The notes beneath the pieces were generated by a model. It made no database searches. It was not told where the DNA came from and worked only from the letters and a program-made list of their open reading frames with translations. From Spirochaetaceae bacterium (GTDB lineage Bacteria > Spirochaetota > Spirochaetia > B11-G9): a stretch of DNA of 33,989 bases. The position numbers were made by a program, and so were the translations under genes. How positions within the stretch are numbered: position 1 is the first letter of the stretch; every line of letters begins with the position of its first letter. The stretch covers positions 65,416 through 99,404 of the forward strand of contig DAOWEB010000162.1 in the NCBI GenBank assembly GCA_030638735.1, given 5' to 3'. Positions 12,318-19,547 of this stretch are shown here, piece after piece.

Positions 12318-12545
12318 ATGAGCATACAATTAAAAGGAAAGGATCTTACCGTTGATTTATTAGAAAAATGGTTGAGACAATTTGATGGCAATCTTCCTGT
12401 ACGTATTGTTGCAGGACCTTCTAGTGAAGAGATTCAGACAAAGGAATTTATAGAAGATGAATTCTTTATATCCGGTCTATTCAATATGAAAGGAAAGCAA
12501 TTGGTGATAACCGTAGATACTGATCAAGAATTATTAATTACCTAA
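12318..12545 (+). CDS. Hypothetical protein (75 aa)
   Basis: The protein (MSIQLKGKDLTVDLLEKWLR) alternates strands and helices and ends ITVDTDQELLIT. LEKWLRQFDGNLPVRI is reminiscent of small phage proteins that bind other proteins, but no family is assigned. It precedes the nucleotidyltransferase by 10 bases. Confidence 0.7.
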   Translation: MSIQLKGKDLTVDLLEKWLRQFDGNLPVRIVAGPSSEEIQTKEFIEDEFFISGLFNMKGKQLVITVDTDQELLIT

Positions 12546-12555
12546 ATAAATAATT

Positions 12556-13602
12556 ATGAATCTTAAAACAGTAGAACCATATATCATCTACAAAGTAATT
12601 GCAGGAAGTAAAGCATATAATCTCGATCTTCCTACATCAGATACAGATATCCGTGGAGTATTTATACTTGAGAACTGGAAACTACTTTCTAATAACTACC
12701 ACGAACAAGTAGGAGATAAAAAATCAGATATCGTATTTTATGAGTTTAATCGGTTTATGGACCTTCTCTCCGGTGCCAATCCAAATATACTTGAAAATCT
12801 ATTCGTTCCACAAAGATGTATTCTACATAAAGATCCTGTGTTTGATATTCTATATGACAATAGGGAGCTGTTTCTTACAAAGAAAATCAAGTATACATTT
12901 GGTGGATATGCTATCTCTCAGATTAAGAAAGCCCGTGGACTGAATAAGAAGATTGTTAATCCTATTCCTAAAGAAAGAAAGACACCACTTGATTTCTGTT
13001 ACATTATCAGGAAAGATGATGGATATATGTTTATCGCAAAGGATTATTTTAATATCCATACAATCAAAGAGAAACAAATAGGTCTTGCTGAAATGCCAAA
13101 TGGACCTCAATTGTTCAAGGCTTATGCTGATGTCGATGGTGGATATCGTGGGATTTGCAGTATTGATAGTGATGATCTTCGTCACAGTGAGATTCCAAAA
13201 GGAGAGATTCCGTTTGGCTTTCTATGGTACAATAAAGATGGTTATTCAACATATTGCAAAGAGTACAAACAATATTGGGAATGGGCCGATAATCGCAACC
13301 CTCACCGCTATAACGACAATGTAGCCAATAAGCACAATTACGATGGGAAAAACATGATGCACTGTCTCAGGATGCTTGATATGGCCATTGAGGTAGCTAA
13401 AGGTGAAGGGATGATCCTGGAACGTCCTAACAGGGAGTTTCTACTATCTGTACGTAAAGGAGAAGAGTCATATGATGATATCCTTGAAATGATAGAAGAA
13501 AAGAAGATTCAGATGGACCAGGCATTTGATAATAGTAAACTACCCGAGAAACTGGATAGGAAATTAGTTACTGAGATAATTCGAAAAACAAGAAATATTT
13601 AA
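12556..13602 (+). CDS. Nucleotidyltransferase, pol-beta superfamily
   Basis: The 348-residue protein carries the pol-beta-type signature GSKAYNLDLPTSDTDIRGV at residues 17-35, with GS followed by DxD (D29, D31). It then has the FMDLLSGANPNILENLFVP segment typical of the predicted nucleotidyltransferase family COG3541, to which T4 NrdC.11 has been related. Such enzymes transfer a nucleotide to an RNA, protein or small molecule. The substrate here is unknown. It is the longest gene of the small-gene operon. A tRNA-related or host-defence role is speculation. Confidence 0.86.
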   Translation: MNLKTVEPYIIYKVIAGSKAYNLDLPTSDTDIRGVFILENWKLLSNNYHEQVGDKKSDIVFYEFNRFMDLLSGANPNILENLFVPQRCILHKDPVFDILYDNRELFLTKKIKYTFGGYAISQIKKARGLNKKIVNPIPKERKTPLDFCYIIRKDDGYMFIAKDYFNIHTIKEKQIGLAEMPNGPQLFKAYADVDGGYRGICSIDSDDLRHSEIPKGEIPFGFLWYNKDGYSTYCKEYKQYWEWADNRNPHRYNDNVANKHNYDGKNMMHCLRMLDMAIEVAKGEGMILERPNREFLLSVRKGEESYDDILEMIEEKKIQMDQAFDNSKLPEKLDRKLVTEIIRKTRNI

Positions 13603-13606
13603 CAAC

Positions 13607-13948
13607 ATGAATAAACCAAAACAATCAGCGGAGTTAAAAAAGCAGTTTGAATTTTTAATAGATCAACTAAAAAAAGAAGCAGACATATTGCCAGCCAATA
13701 AGCATGATCATTTACAAGCTGGAAAGATGGGAGCATATTCACATTGTTGTATTGAGGTGCAAAACTTATACTTTAAATATTTAGAACAACACATTCAATC
13801 TCAAAAGATGCCAAGTGAAAGAGATATATGCCGTAAGGCTGTTGAAATAGAGAAAGAGTTAATTGAAGATAAGCAGAGTTTTTGTAAAGCAAGCTATCTG
13901 ATGGGTGCTCTTGATATGAAAAATGGAGATATAAATAAGAAATTATGA
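13607..13948 (+). CDS. Hypothetical helical protein (113 aa)
   Basis: Starts MNKPKQSAELKKQFEFLIDQ four bases after the nucleotidyltransferase stop. It is helical with a Cys/His patch (YSHCCIEVQNLYF, RDICRKAVEIEKEL) and no clear metal motif. The stop overlaps the next ATG. No family is known. Confidence 0.7.
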   Translation: MNKPKQSAELKKQFEFLIDQLKKEADILPANKHDHLQAGKMGAYSHCCIEVQNLYFKYLEQHIQSQKMPSERDICRKAVEIEKELIEDKQSFCKASYLMGALDMKNGDINKKL

Positions 13949-14154
13949 AAGAAAGTAAATTTAATTTATCAGGAGCTAATATTCAAGGAAAAGTGATTAT
14001 TGGAGATAAATATACTTTTAGTAAAAGTAAAATTAACGTAGTAGCTGACAAGCATATGAGAAAAAGCGATGGGAGAATGTCAGATGATATTTACTGTTGT
14101 GAACAAGCTATTATTGAAATATTGTCTTTAATTAAAAATGTTGAAATAAAATAA
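13945..14154 (+). CDS. Hypothetical protein (69 aa)
   Basis: A start overlapping the previous stop (ATGA). The protein begins MKESKFNLSGANIQGKVIIG, beta-rich, then a helix with Cys pair (YCCEQAIIEILSLI). The NLSGANIQGKVIIGD run recalls short repeats in phage and toxin proteins, but the match is weak. Confidence 0.62.
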   Translation: MKESKFNLSGANIQGKVIIGDKYTFSKSKINVVADKHMRKSDGRMSDDIYCCEQAIIEILSLIKNVEIK

Positions 14155-14160
14155 ATTGAT

Positions 14161-14340
14161 ATGAATAAGAAATTATACATACACATATTTATGGTACTGC
14201 TACATATAGTAGGGATCCTTCTGATTCTATTGTGGAAACAATCTTGGGAGAGAGATGCAGCACTGATATTTATTTTTCTAGTAGGAGCTATTAATTCTGC
14301 AGCAACAATTCATTGGTATAGTAAAATATTAAGAAAATAA
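14161..14340 (+). CDS. Two-helix small membrane protein (59 aa)
   Basis: ATG 14161 opens 59 codons. Two hydrophobic helices (about 5-25 and 34-52) flank a short charged loop (WKQSWERDA). The C-terminus is basic. With its small size, two helices and a following one-helix gene it could be a holin, but similar proteins have many roles. Confidence 0.62.
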   Translation: MNKKLYIHIFMVLLHIVGILLILLWKQSWERDAALIFIFLVGAINSAATIHWYSKILRK

Positions 14341-14343
14341 GAA

Positions 14344-14451
14344 ATGACAGAATCATTAATTACTACTATAACAATCGCTTATGTAATAATATTTTTCATA
14401 GTGGTGATAATAGTCAATGCAATTGATATATATAAAAATCGAAAAAAATAA
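14344..14451 (+). CDS. Single-helix small membrane protein (35 aa)
   Basis: Thirty-five codons: MTESLITTITIAYVIIFFIV, a hydrophobic helix to about residue 26, then basic IYKNRKK. N-out, C-in topology is expected. It lies three bases after the two-helix gene and three before the next, so the pair may act together at the inner membrane. Confidence 0.55.
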   Translation: MTESLITTITIAYVIIFFIVVIIVNAIDIYKNRKK

Positions 14452-14454
14452 GTT

Positions 14455-14793
14455 ATGGCAAAGAAAAAGAAAATAGAAGATGAAAATAGTGGAACTCTTC
14501 ATATTGATGGTGATTTATCCACTACAACAAACACCAATATAGATGTTTCTACAGATCATGGTACACTTGGATTTAACCAATGGGGACTTCCTGAAAGAGT
14601 TGCAGTAAATATTTATTCAGATTTCATTGAAATAATTTTTAAAGAGACTCAGACAGTATTTGTTGGTTATCCGCAATCAAGTGTATATAAGATAGTATAC
14701 AGTTGCATAAATGGTAAGTGGAATGAGTCTGATCCTATCTATGGAGAGATATATGAAGCAACAGAAGAATCGTATGAATTTCCATCTGAATAA
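14455..14793 (+). CDS. Hypothetical acidic protein (112 aa)
   Basis: Starts MAKKKKIEDENSGTLHIDGD. A basic tip is followed by an acidic, Thr/Asp-rich segment and a beta-rich body (VAVNIYSDFIEIIFKETQTV) with an acidic end. No family is recognised. Confidence 0.68.
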   Translation: MAKKKKIEDENSGTLHIDGDLSTTTNTNIDVSTDHGTLGFNQWGLPERVAVNIYSDFIEIIFKETQTVFVGYPQSSVYKIVYSCINGKWNESDPIYGEIYEATEESYEFPSE

Positions 14794-14799
14794 ATTGAT

Positions 14800-15480
14800 A
14801 TGGGACTGAATATTTCAAAAGTTTGTTGCATTTATGCTATCATTTCTTTAGTTGATAACAAAATGTATATTGGATCAACTAATGACCATTGTCAAAGAAT
14901 GCGCAGACATAAGTCTGATTTATTATTAAATAAACATCATTCTATTTTATTACAAAGACACGTAAATAAATACGGATTTGATGTATTGAAATTTCTAGTG
15001 CTTGAATATGTTGAAAATGAATCAGAACTAATAAAGACCGAACAACAATACTTAGATTTGCACAATCCAGAATTTAATATTCTAAAAATTGCTGATAGAC
15101 CTATAAATATTACAAGATCTAAAGAAACCAGGAATAAGATAAGCAAGTCCCTATTAGGATATAAACACTCTGATAAAACAAAGAAGTTAATGTCTCTAAG
15201 CCAAAAAAATAGAACTGTTTATTGTAAACACACTGAAGAAACAAAGCGTAAAATGTCTGAAGTTCGTTTGGGAGTTAAGCGCAAACCATTTACAGTAGAG
15301 ACTAAAAAGAGAATGTCTGAAAGTCGACCTAAAAGAAAAATACTTGATACTGAAACTGGAATTATCTATGAAGGATTTAAGAATGTACCAACCAATTTTA
15401 AAACATCTACATTAGAAGCGCAACTTCGAGGTCAAAATAAAAATAATACTAATTTTAAATTATTATCAAAAGATGCTTAA
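14800..15480 (+). CDS. GIY-YIG homing endonuclease with NUMOD3 repeats
   Basis: The N-terminal GIY-YIG nuclease domain shows CIYAI (10-14) and MYIGSTND (22-29), with the expected Arg-rich helix QRMRRHKSD following. From about residue 105 come repeated NUMOD3-type motifs (ETRNKISKSLLG, DKTKKLMSLSQK, EETKRKMSEVRLG, ETKKRMSESRP). A C-terminal NUMOD-like DNA-binding stretch follows (TGIIYEGFKNVPTNFKTS). Such genes are mobile within phage genomes. Its last eight bases overlap the DUF5131 gene, so it is embedded without breaking the operon. Confidence 0.92.
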   Translation: MGLNISKVCCIYAIISLVDNKMYIGSTNDHCQRMRRHKSDLLLNKHHSILLQRHVNKYGFDVLKFLVLEYVENESELIKTEQQYLDLHNPEFNILKIADRPINITRSKETRNKISKSLLGYKHSDKTKKLMSLSQKNRTVYCKHTEETKRKMSEVRLGVKRKPFTVETKKRMSESRPKRKILDTETGIIYEGFKNVPTNFKTSTLEAQLRGQNKNNTNFKLLSKDA

Positions 15481-16144
15481 TAAAAGTAAAGGCAATATGT
15501 ACCCATGGATAACTCACACTATAAACTATGTGAAGGGTAAATGTTATCATAATTGTACTTATTGTTATATGAAACAATGGGGAGAACTAAATCCAGTAAG
15601 GTTTGATGAAAAGGAACTCAAGATAGATTTAGGAAATGGGAATTTTATCTTTGTGGGATCTAGCTGTGATATGTTTACCCAGGATATTCGTTTTGATTGG
15701 ATAGAAAGAATTCTGGATAAATGTAATGAACATCAAAATAGTTATCTATTTCAGAGTAAAAACCCTGAACTAATAGAAGTATTGATGCAGGATTTATATT
15801 GGCCAATAGGTACAACAATATGCACTACAATAGAAACCAATAGGTTCTATAAGGATATAATGCGTAATTCTCCAATTCCTAAATTAAGAGCTTATGGAAT
15901 GAATGATATAGCACATAGAAATATTGATACTTATGTAACTATTGAACCAATCATGGACTTTGATTTAAAAGAGCTTATACCAATGATTGAAACCTGTTTA
16001 CCAAAGCAAGTAAACCTTGGAGCAGACTCAAAAGGGCATAAGCTACCTGAACCGCCAAAGGAGAAGATATTAGAGCTTATCACTGAACTAGAGAAATTCA
16101 CTAAGGTTAAGCAAAAAACAAACTTAAAAAGGTTATTAATATAA
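15473..16144 (+). CDS. Radical-SAM-like DUF5131 (phage Gp37/Gp68) family protein
   Basis: CYHNCTYC (Cys 24, 28, 31) is the CX3CX2C site for a 4Fe-4S cluster. The context KGKCYHNCTYCYMKQWG, then FVGSSCDMFTQD and FQSKNPELI, is that of the phage Gp37/Gp68 family (DUF5131), which has a radical-SAM-like fold. The reaction is unknown. With 223 residues it is near the family length. The first ATG overlaps the GIY-YIG gene by eight bases. A second ATG at 15497 would avoid the overlap. Confidence 0.87.
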   Translation: MLNKSKGNMYPWITHTINYVKGKCYHNCTYCYMKQWGELNPVRFDEKELKIDLGNGNFIFVGSSCDMFTQDIRFDWIERILDKCNEHQNSYLFQSKNPELIEVLMQDLYWPIGTTICTTIETNRFYKDIMRNSPIPKLRAYGMNDIAHRNIDTYVTIEPIMDFDLKELIPMIETCLPKQVNLGADSKGHKLPEPPKEKILELITELEKFTKVKQKTNLKRLLI

Positions 16145-16155
16145 ATTTTTAAATT

Positions 16156-16506
16156 ATGGCAAAGGAAACTAAAATGGTAGAAGAAGTCAAAGTTCATTTA
16201 CTTATAATGAATCCAATGACAGGGAATACAGAAAACACCCAATTAATTGCCTTATCACTGGATAAGGACAAATTAAAAGAATGGTATGAGGCAGAGATAG
16301 CACCAGAATCATATAAAGATGATGGGCCTAACATGTTTTCTGGACCGGCTACCAAGTCTTATCATAAAATCTTTAAGAAAGGATCTGTTATGGAATGGAT
16401 GAATCCTGTGGCTAATTGGGATAAACTTGATCATCATGGACTTGGTGTGCATGAGGAATGGACAAAAGAAGAGAATATAAGAACTGATATATTAAGAATT
16501 GATTAA
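16156..16506 (+). CDS. Hypothetical protein (116 aa)
   Basis: Starts MAKETKMVEEVKVHLLIMNP in the AAATTATG context. It is soluble, with beta structure first and a Trp-rich later part (VMEWMNPVANWDKLDHHGLG, EEWTKEEN). It follows the DUF5131 gene by 11 bases. No family is recognised. Confidence 0.7.
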   Translation: MAKETKMVEEVKVHLLIMNPMTGNTENTQLIALSLDKDKLKEWYEAEIAPESYKDDGPNMFSGPATKSYHKIFKKGSVMEWMNPVANWDKLDHHGLGVHEEWTKEENIRTDILRID

Positions 16507-16523
16507 TAATTAAAACTAAAATT

Positions 16524-16754
16524 ATGTTAAAAAAATTAAAAGACTCGTCAGAGACATTAAAAGATTCTCCTGTTACTAAAGAAGATGCAATCACATTTTA
16601 TGATATTAATAAAGAGAATCATGAAATTGGTAGATTGTATAGGAAGGAAGGAAAACTCTGTTTCTCAGGTGATATTGATGCAAGTGCTAAAATATTATTT
16701 GATATGGTAGTTGAGATGTATAATAATCAAGATAAATCAGATGGAAAAGAATAA
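16524..16754 (+). CDS. Hypothetical protein (76 aa)
   Basis: Starts MLKKLKDSSETLKDSPVTKE, mainly charged and helical at the start, then a strand-turn-strand (NHEIGRLYRKEGKLCFSGDI) and a final helix. It shares 14 bases with the next gene. Confidence 0.68.
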   Translation: MLKKLKDSSETLKDSPVTKEDAITFYDINKENHEIGRLYRKEGKLCFSGDIDASAKILFDMVVEMYNNQDKSDGKE

Positions 16755-17085
16755 AGAGTTTATTGATCTTCTTAAAGACGAACATGATAGAATTCCCTTT
16801 TCTGGTCTTATGGAAGAATTTCTTCAACTTCCACAACAACCAGAACATATAGACTTTATCTGTGGTGTGGATCCAGCAAGCGGAAAAGACTATGTAGGAG
16901 CATTTATAAAACTCAGGCAGGTAAAAAATGCAAGATTGAAAAAGGATGATATGCTTTATGGTCCTAATGGTTTTAAGTGGAAGATTGTAGATATCAGTAA
17001 ATGGGATTGGGTTCATAGGGTTCTATCCCTTTCGAAGTATTATAATTCCCGAATTTATTTAACAGTAGAAGAAAATGAAAACTAA
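16741..17085 (+). CDS. Hypothetical protein (114 aa)
   Basis: I choose ATG 16741 (MEKNKEFIDLLKDEHDRIPF), which overlaps the end of the previous gene. An in-frame ATG 30 bases upstream lies deeper in it. The stretch HIDFICGVDPASGKDYVGAF resembles a short catalytic or nucleotide-binding loop but matches no motif I can name. The end has beta-rich sequence (FKWKIVDISKWDWVHRVLSL). Confidence 0.68.
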   Translation: MEKNKEFIDLLKDEHDRIPFSGLMEEFLQLPQQPEHIDFICGVDPASGKDYVGAFIKLRQVKNARLKKDDMLYGPNGFKWKIVDISKWDWVHRVLSLSKYYNSRIYLTVEENEN

Positions 17086-17419
17086 ACAACAAAAGCTTGA
17101 GATGTTCAATAAGCTTGATTCTAAGCTTAAAGAAGTTAAGGTATGGCCAGAGTATATAATCATGGACGGACAGTATCATTGTTATGTAAGGATCTTCCGT
17201 CATAAATTATATTGGTTACTTCCTGTAAGAGTGGGTGCAGCGGAGAATAATGGAGATATGGCGTTTAATTTTGATCAGTTTAATAAACAATGTTATATGG
17301 TTTTAATTAATTGGATTGTTGATCTGAATATGCATATTAAAGACGGGAAAAGAGGAAGACCAATACAAACTTTCCTTGATATTAATCAGGAATCTGAATC
17401 AAATAGAATAACACCATAA
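17075..17419 (+). CDS. Hypothetical protein (114 aa)
   Basis: The start overlaps the previous gene by 11 bases. MKTKQQKLEMFNKLDSKLKE is a charged helix. The body is aromatic and beta-rich (YHCYVRIFRHKLYWLLPVRV). No family is recognised. Confidence 0.66.
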   Translation: MKTKQQKLEMFNKLDSKLKEVKVWPEYIIMDGQYHCYVRIFRHKLYWLLPVRVGAAENNGDMAFNFDQFNKQCYMVLINWIVDLNMHIKDGKRGRPIQTFLDINQESESNRITP

Positions 17420-17425
17420 TAAATA

Positions 17426-17653
17426 ATGATATATATTTGCTTCAAGGTTACATCTAAAACATTTAAGGTAGCGACCAATATACGTTCATTAAGTGAAGTT
17501 ACCGGTATCCGATATAGTAAAATATATAGGATGATTAAAAATGGTGAGGATCCTATTGAATTTGGTGAATTCATTATTTGTAAAATAAGAAGCGAAGATA
17601 TATTAAAAGGGAAGCAACGAATAAGTAAAACAGAGGATCATGGAAAATCATAA
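17426..17653 (+). CDS. Small HTH-like protein (75 aa)
   Basis: The segment ATNIRSLSEVTGIRYSKIYR, then MIKNGEDPIEFGEFIICKI, looks like a NUMOD1-type helix-turn-helix module, usually found at the C-termini of homing endonucleases. Here it stands alone and may be a small DNA-binding regulator or a remnant. It overlaps the next gene by 14 bases. Confidence 0.62.
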   Translation: MIYICFKVTSKTFKVATNIRSLSEVTGIRYSKIYRMIKNGEDPIEFGEFIICKIRSEDILKGKQRISKTEDHGKS

Positions 17654-17828
17654 AGACCATATCATTCTTACTAAAACTCAGAGTAAAATTGAGGTTGAGT
17701 TATTCGACAATCTACAGAGGAAGACTACCGGAAAGGTTGGTAATTTTTCTATGCTGGAGCTACATCCTAAAAGTAAACTTCCTAACCGCAAAGGAGCACA
17801 TATATCATTTGCTTTTGGAAGTAATTAA
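17640..17828 (+). CDS. Hypothetical protein (62 aa)
   Basis: Starts MENHKDHIILTKTQSKIEVE, beta-rich and basic towards the end (KSKLPNRKGAHISFAFGSN). Overlaps the preceding gene. No family is recognised. Confidence 0.6.
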   Translation: MENHKDHIILTKTQSKIEVELFDNLQRKTTGKVGNFSMLELHPKSKLPNRKGAHISFAFGSN

Positions 17829-17860
17829 TATTTAGAAATAAATTAATAAATTAAAAGATA

Positions 17861-17959
17861 ATGGTACCATTTATAATATCAACTATTAAAGCAATAGGAT
17901 TATTCTTATTACTATTAGTTTTATATGTATGGATATTCAGAACTAAATCAAATCAATAA
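17861..17959 (+). CDS. Single-helix small membrane protein (32 aa)
   Basis: Thirty-two codons (MVPFIISTIKAIGLFLLLLV) give one hydrophobic helix followed by a basic tail (IFRTKSNQ). The stop overlaps the next ATG by one base. Small hydrophobic proteins like this recur in the operon. Confidence 0.5.
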   Translation: MVPFIISTIKAIGLFLLLLVLYVWIFRTKSNQ

Positions 17960-18084
17960 TGAAAAAAATACTTAAAATATTGTTAGTACTAGTGTTCATT
18001 GCCGTAATGGTAGCAATGTGTGTGCAATCAAGCACAGGGCCCAAAAACTATCGTTATAACGGTGTTGAAGACGTATATGATTAA
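17959..18084 (+). CDS. Small exported or membrane protein (41 aa)
   Basis: MKKILKILLVLVFIAVMVAM is a signal-peptide-like start, followed by CVQSSTGPKNYRYNG and an acidic end. The Cys after the hydrophobic stretch (VAMC) resembles a weak lipoprotein box, so a lipid-anchored protein is possible. It lies two bases before the next gene. Confidence 0.55.
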   Translation: MKKILKILLVLVFIAVMVAMCVQSSTGPKNYRYNGVEDVYD

Positions 18085-18086
18085 CC

Positions 18087-18437
18087 ATGGCACAATCTAC
18101 TAATATAAAGGATCTATTTAAAAAGCGTGAAGTCCTTATTTCGAAAATAGAATTGATGAATTTCGAGTTGGCATCTTTCAACAAGAAACTTAACATGACT
18201 ATTCTAAATGAGATCAGGGATAAGCGATTGAAATTTTGTGAGAACAATACAGTTAAACATACTATAGTTGATGGTAAGGCAAGGATAGGTATAAACCCGA
18301 ATTATGTATTTACGGTATGTGAGATTCGAATATCTGCAACAATAAAGGATGTTATATATATCCTGCAGGTAGAAAATAGTGAGAAAGATAAAGTAGTTGT
18401 TACTATGGATAATTTTCATTCATACAAATTTTTATAA
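18087..18437 (+). CDS. Hypothetical protein (116 aa)
   Basis: Starts MAQSTNIKDLFKKREVLISK. A predicted coiled-coil or long helix (about 8-45) is followed by beta structure (YVFTVCEIRISATIKDVIYI). It is the last gene before the AT-rich repeated motif, so probably ends the first rightward operon. No family is recognised. Confidence 0.68.
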   Translation: MAQSTNIKDLFKKREVLISKIELMNFELASFNKKLNMTILNEIRDKRLKFCENNTVKHTIVDGKARIGINPNYVFTVCEIRISATIKDVIYILQVENSEKDKVVVTMDNFHSYKFL

Positions 18438-18469
18438 AATTGAAATTTATAAATAAAAAATATATAAAA
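18431..18469 (+). promoter_or_regulatory. AT-rich repeated intergenic motif, copy 1
   Basis: TTTATAAAATTGAAATTTAT, then AAA, followed by more TATATAAA, lies directly before the SSB gene. The same motif occurs at 18950-18972 and 19437-19458, each time in an intergenic gap. It may be a promoter for a phage-encoded RNA polymerase. Confidence 0.5.
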
Positions 18470-18471
18470 AA

Positions 18472-18912
18472 ATGAGAATATATGATATGACAGGTGTTGT
18501 TCATTTAATTAAGGATGAAGAAATAAAGACTGATACATTTAAGAAAAGGGAATTTGTAATTATTATTCACAATAATGTTGGTAGCAACACTTACAAGGAA
18601 CTTATAAAGTTCCAGTGTATCAACGACAATATAAAACTTCTTAATGATGTAGATGTGAAAGATTCAGTCATTGTGAAATTTAAGTTTTCTGGAAAGGAAT
18701 ACAACGGATCCTATTACAATAACCTGGATGTATCTGATATAGGAGTGATATCAAAACACGCTACAGGACCGGTAGAGATAAAACCTGGAGATACTAATGA
18801 TTATAGTCAGAGTCTTCCTGGATTAGATGAAGGATCAGTAGATCTATCTGGTATTGGAAGTCAAGAGAAAACAGAAGAAAAAAAAGAAGAATTTAACGAT
18901 CTGCCATTTTAG
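18472..18912 (+). CDS. ssb: Single-stranded DNA-binding protein, DUF3127-like OB fold
   Basis: Residues 1-100 follow the DUF3127 pattern of Bacteroidetes proteins (TFKKREFVIII, LIKFQCINDNIKLL, VIVKFKFSGKEYNGSYYNNL), an OB-fold related to SSB. A flexible linker and an acidic tail end in EEFNDLPF (139-146), the SSB C-terminal tip that recruits replication proteins. It should coat single-stranded DNA during phage replication. AT-rich repeat copies flank the gene, so it is probably transcribed as its own unit. Confidence 0.85.
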   Translation: MRIYDMTGVVHLIKDEEIKTDTFKKREFVIIIHNNVGSNTYKELIKFQCINDNIKLLNDVDVKDSVIVKFKFSGKEYNGSYYNNLDVSDIGVISKHATGPVEIKPGDTNDYSQSLPGLDEGSVDLSGIGSQEKTEEKKEEFNDLPF

Positions 18913-18931
18913 ATACATAAAAGTAAATGGA

Positions 18932-18975
18932 AATATTTATAAAATATAATTTTATAAAATTGAAATATATAAAAA
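18932..18975 (+). promoter_or_regulatory. AT-rich repeated intergenic motif, copy 2
   Basis: TTTATAAAATTGAAATATAT, then AAA, at 18950-18972 matches copy 1 with one change. A partial unit (ATTTATAAAATATAA) lies just before it. The gap lies between the SSB and GroES-like genes. Confidence 0.5.
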
Positions 18976-19001
18976 TAATACTATACTAAATTTTAAAAAC
19001 T

Positions 19002-19412
19002 ATGAAAGATCCACATTTTAAGTTCCAACCCTTTGAAGATAATATAGTTATCAAAAGAATTGTTATTGAATCTGTAACTTCAAAGAAAGCATCAAAATCA
19101 AATATTGTTATCCCGGAAGCTCAAGCGGTAAAAAATCTTATGGAGCATGAAAAAAGAAAAACAGAAGAGTTTGCTCAATATAGTCAGGCAGAGGAAAAAC
19201 TTCTTTCTCAATGGGATGAACATATGAACCAGGGAGTAGTAGTTGCAGTAGGTCCGGGAAGATCTCTTGAAGAGGGAATAAAGATTCCAATCGCTGCAAA
19301 GGTCGGTGATAGAGTTTATATAAGGGGGATGGTTGGTGAACCGATTATATACAATAAAGAGGTATATTGGATCATTAAAGCACATGATCTTTTCGGAAAA
19401 GTTTTAGTATAG
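19002..19412 (+). CDS. GroES-like co-chaperonin
   Basis: The Cpn10 fold is recognisable in PFEDNIVIKRI (10-20), SNIVIPEA (33-40), QGVVVAVGPGRSLEEGIKIP (77-96), VGDRVYIRG (101-109) and YWIIKAHDLFGKVLV (122-136). The mobile loop region that should bind GroEL is enlarged by a charged helical insertion (about 42-75), so the protein is 136 residues against about 95 for GroES. Phage co-chaperonins such as T4 gp31 help host GroEL fold the capsid protein. The position just before the structural genes fits that role. Confidence 0.86.
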   Translation: MKDPHFKFQPFEDNIVIKRIVIESVTSKKASKSNIVIPEAQAVKNLMEHEKRKTEEFAQYSQAEEKLLSQWDEHMNQGVVVAVGPGRSLEEGIKIPIAAKVGDRVYIRGMVGEPIIYNKEVYWIIKAHDLFGKVLV

Positions 19413-19416
19413 ATGA

Positions 19417-19475
19417 AAATTTATAAATGGAAAAATTTATAAAATTAAAATATATAAATTTGGATTTTATAAAAT
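19417..19475 (+). promoter_or_regulatory. AT-rich repeated intergenic motif, copy 3
   Basis: TTATAAAATTAAAATATATA, then AA (19437-19458), is the third copy, preceded by ATTTATAAATGGAAAAATTT and followed by another TTTTATAAAATT. It lies right before the promoter at 19459-19490. Confidence 0.5.
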
Positions 19476-19490
19476 TCTGAATTACATTTG
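19459..19490 (+). promoter_or_regulatory. Bacteroidetes promoter TTTG-N20-TACATTTG
   Basis: TTTG at 19459-19462 and TACATTTG at 19483-19490 match the -33 and -7 elements (TTTG, TAnnTTTG) at the right spacing. Transcription should start near 19495 and run into the hairpin and terminator below. Confidence 0.72.
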
Positions 19491-19530
19491 GACTTGATAG
19501 CTCGATTGCAGTATGGAGTAGTATCAAGTC
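19491..19530 (+). ncRNA. Stem-loop at the start of a short leader transcript
   Basis: GACTTGATA (19491-19499) pairs with TATCAAGTC (19522-19530), and GCTC/GAGT extends the stem, giving about 13 bp with a small bulge. It begins where the promoter should start transcription. Together with the terminator at 19548-19589 it would make an RNA of roughly 95 bases. It may be a small RNA, an attenuator leader, or (as DNA) an operator on the start site. Confidence 0.6.
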
Positions 19531-19547
19531 ATTGTCTTAAAAGCATT

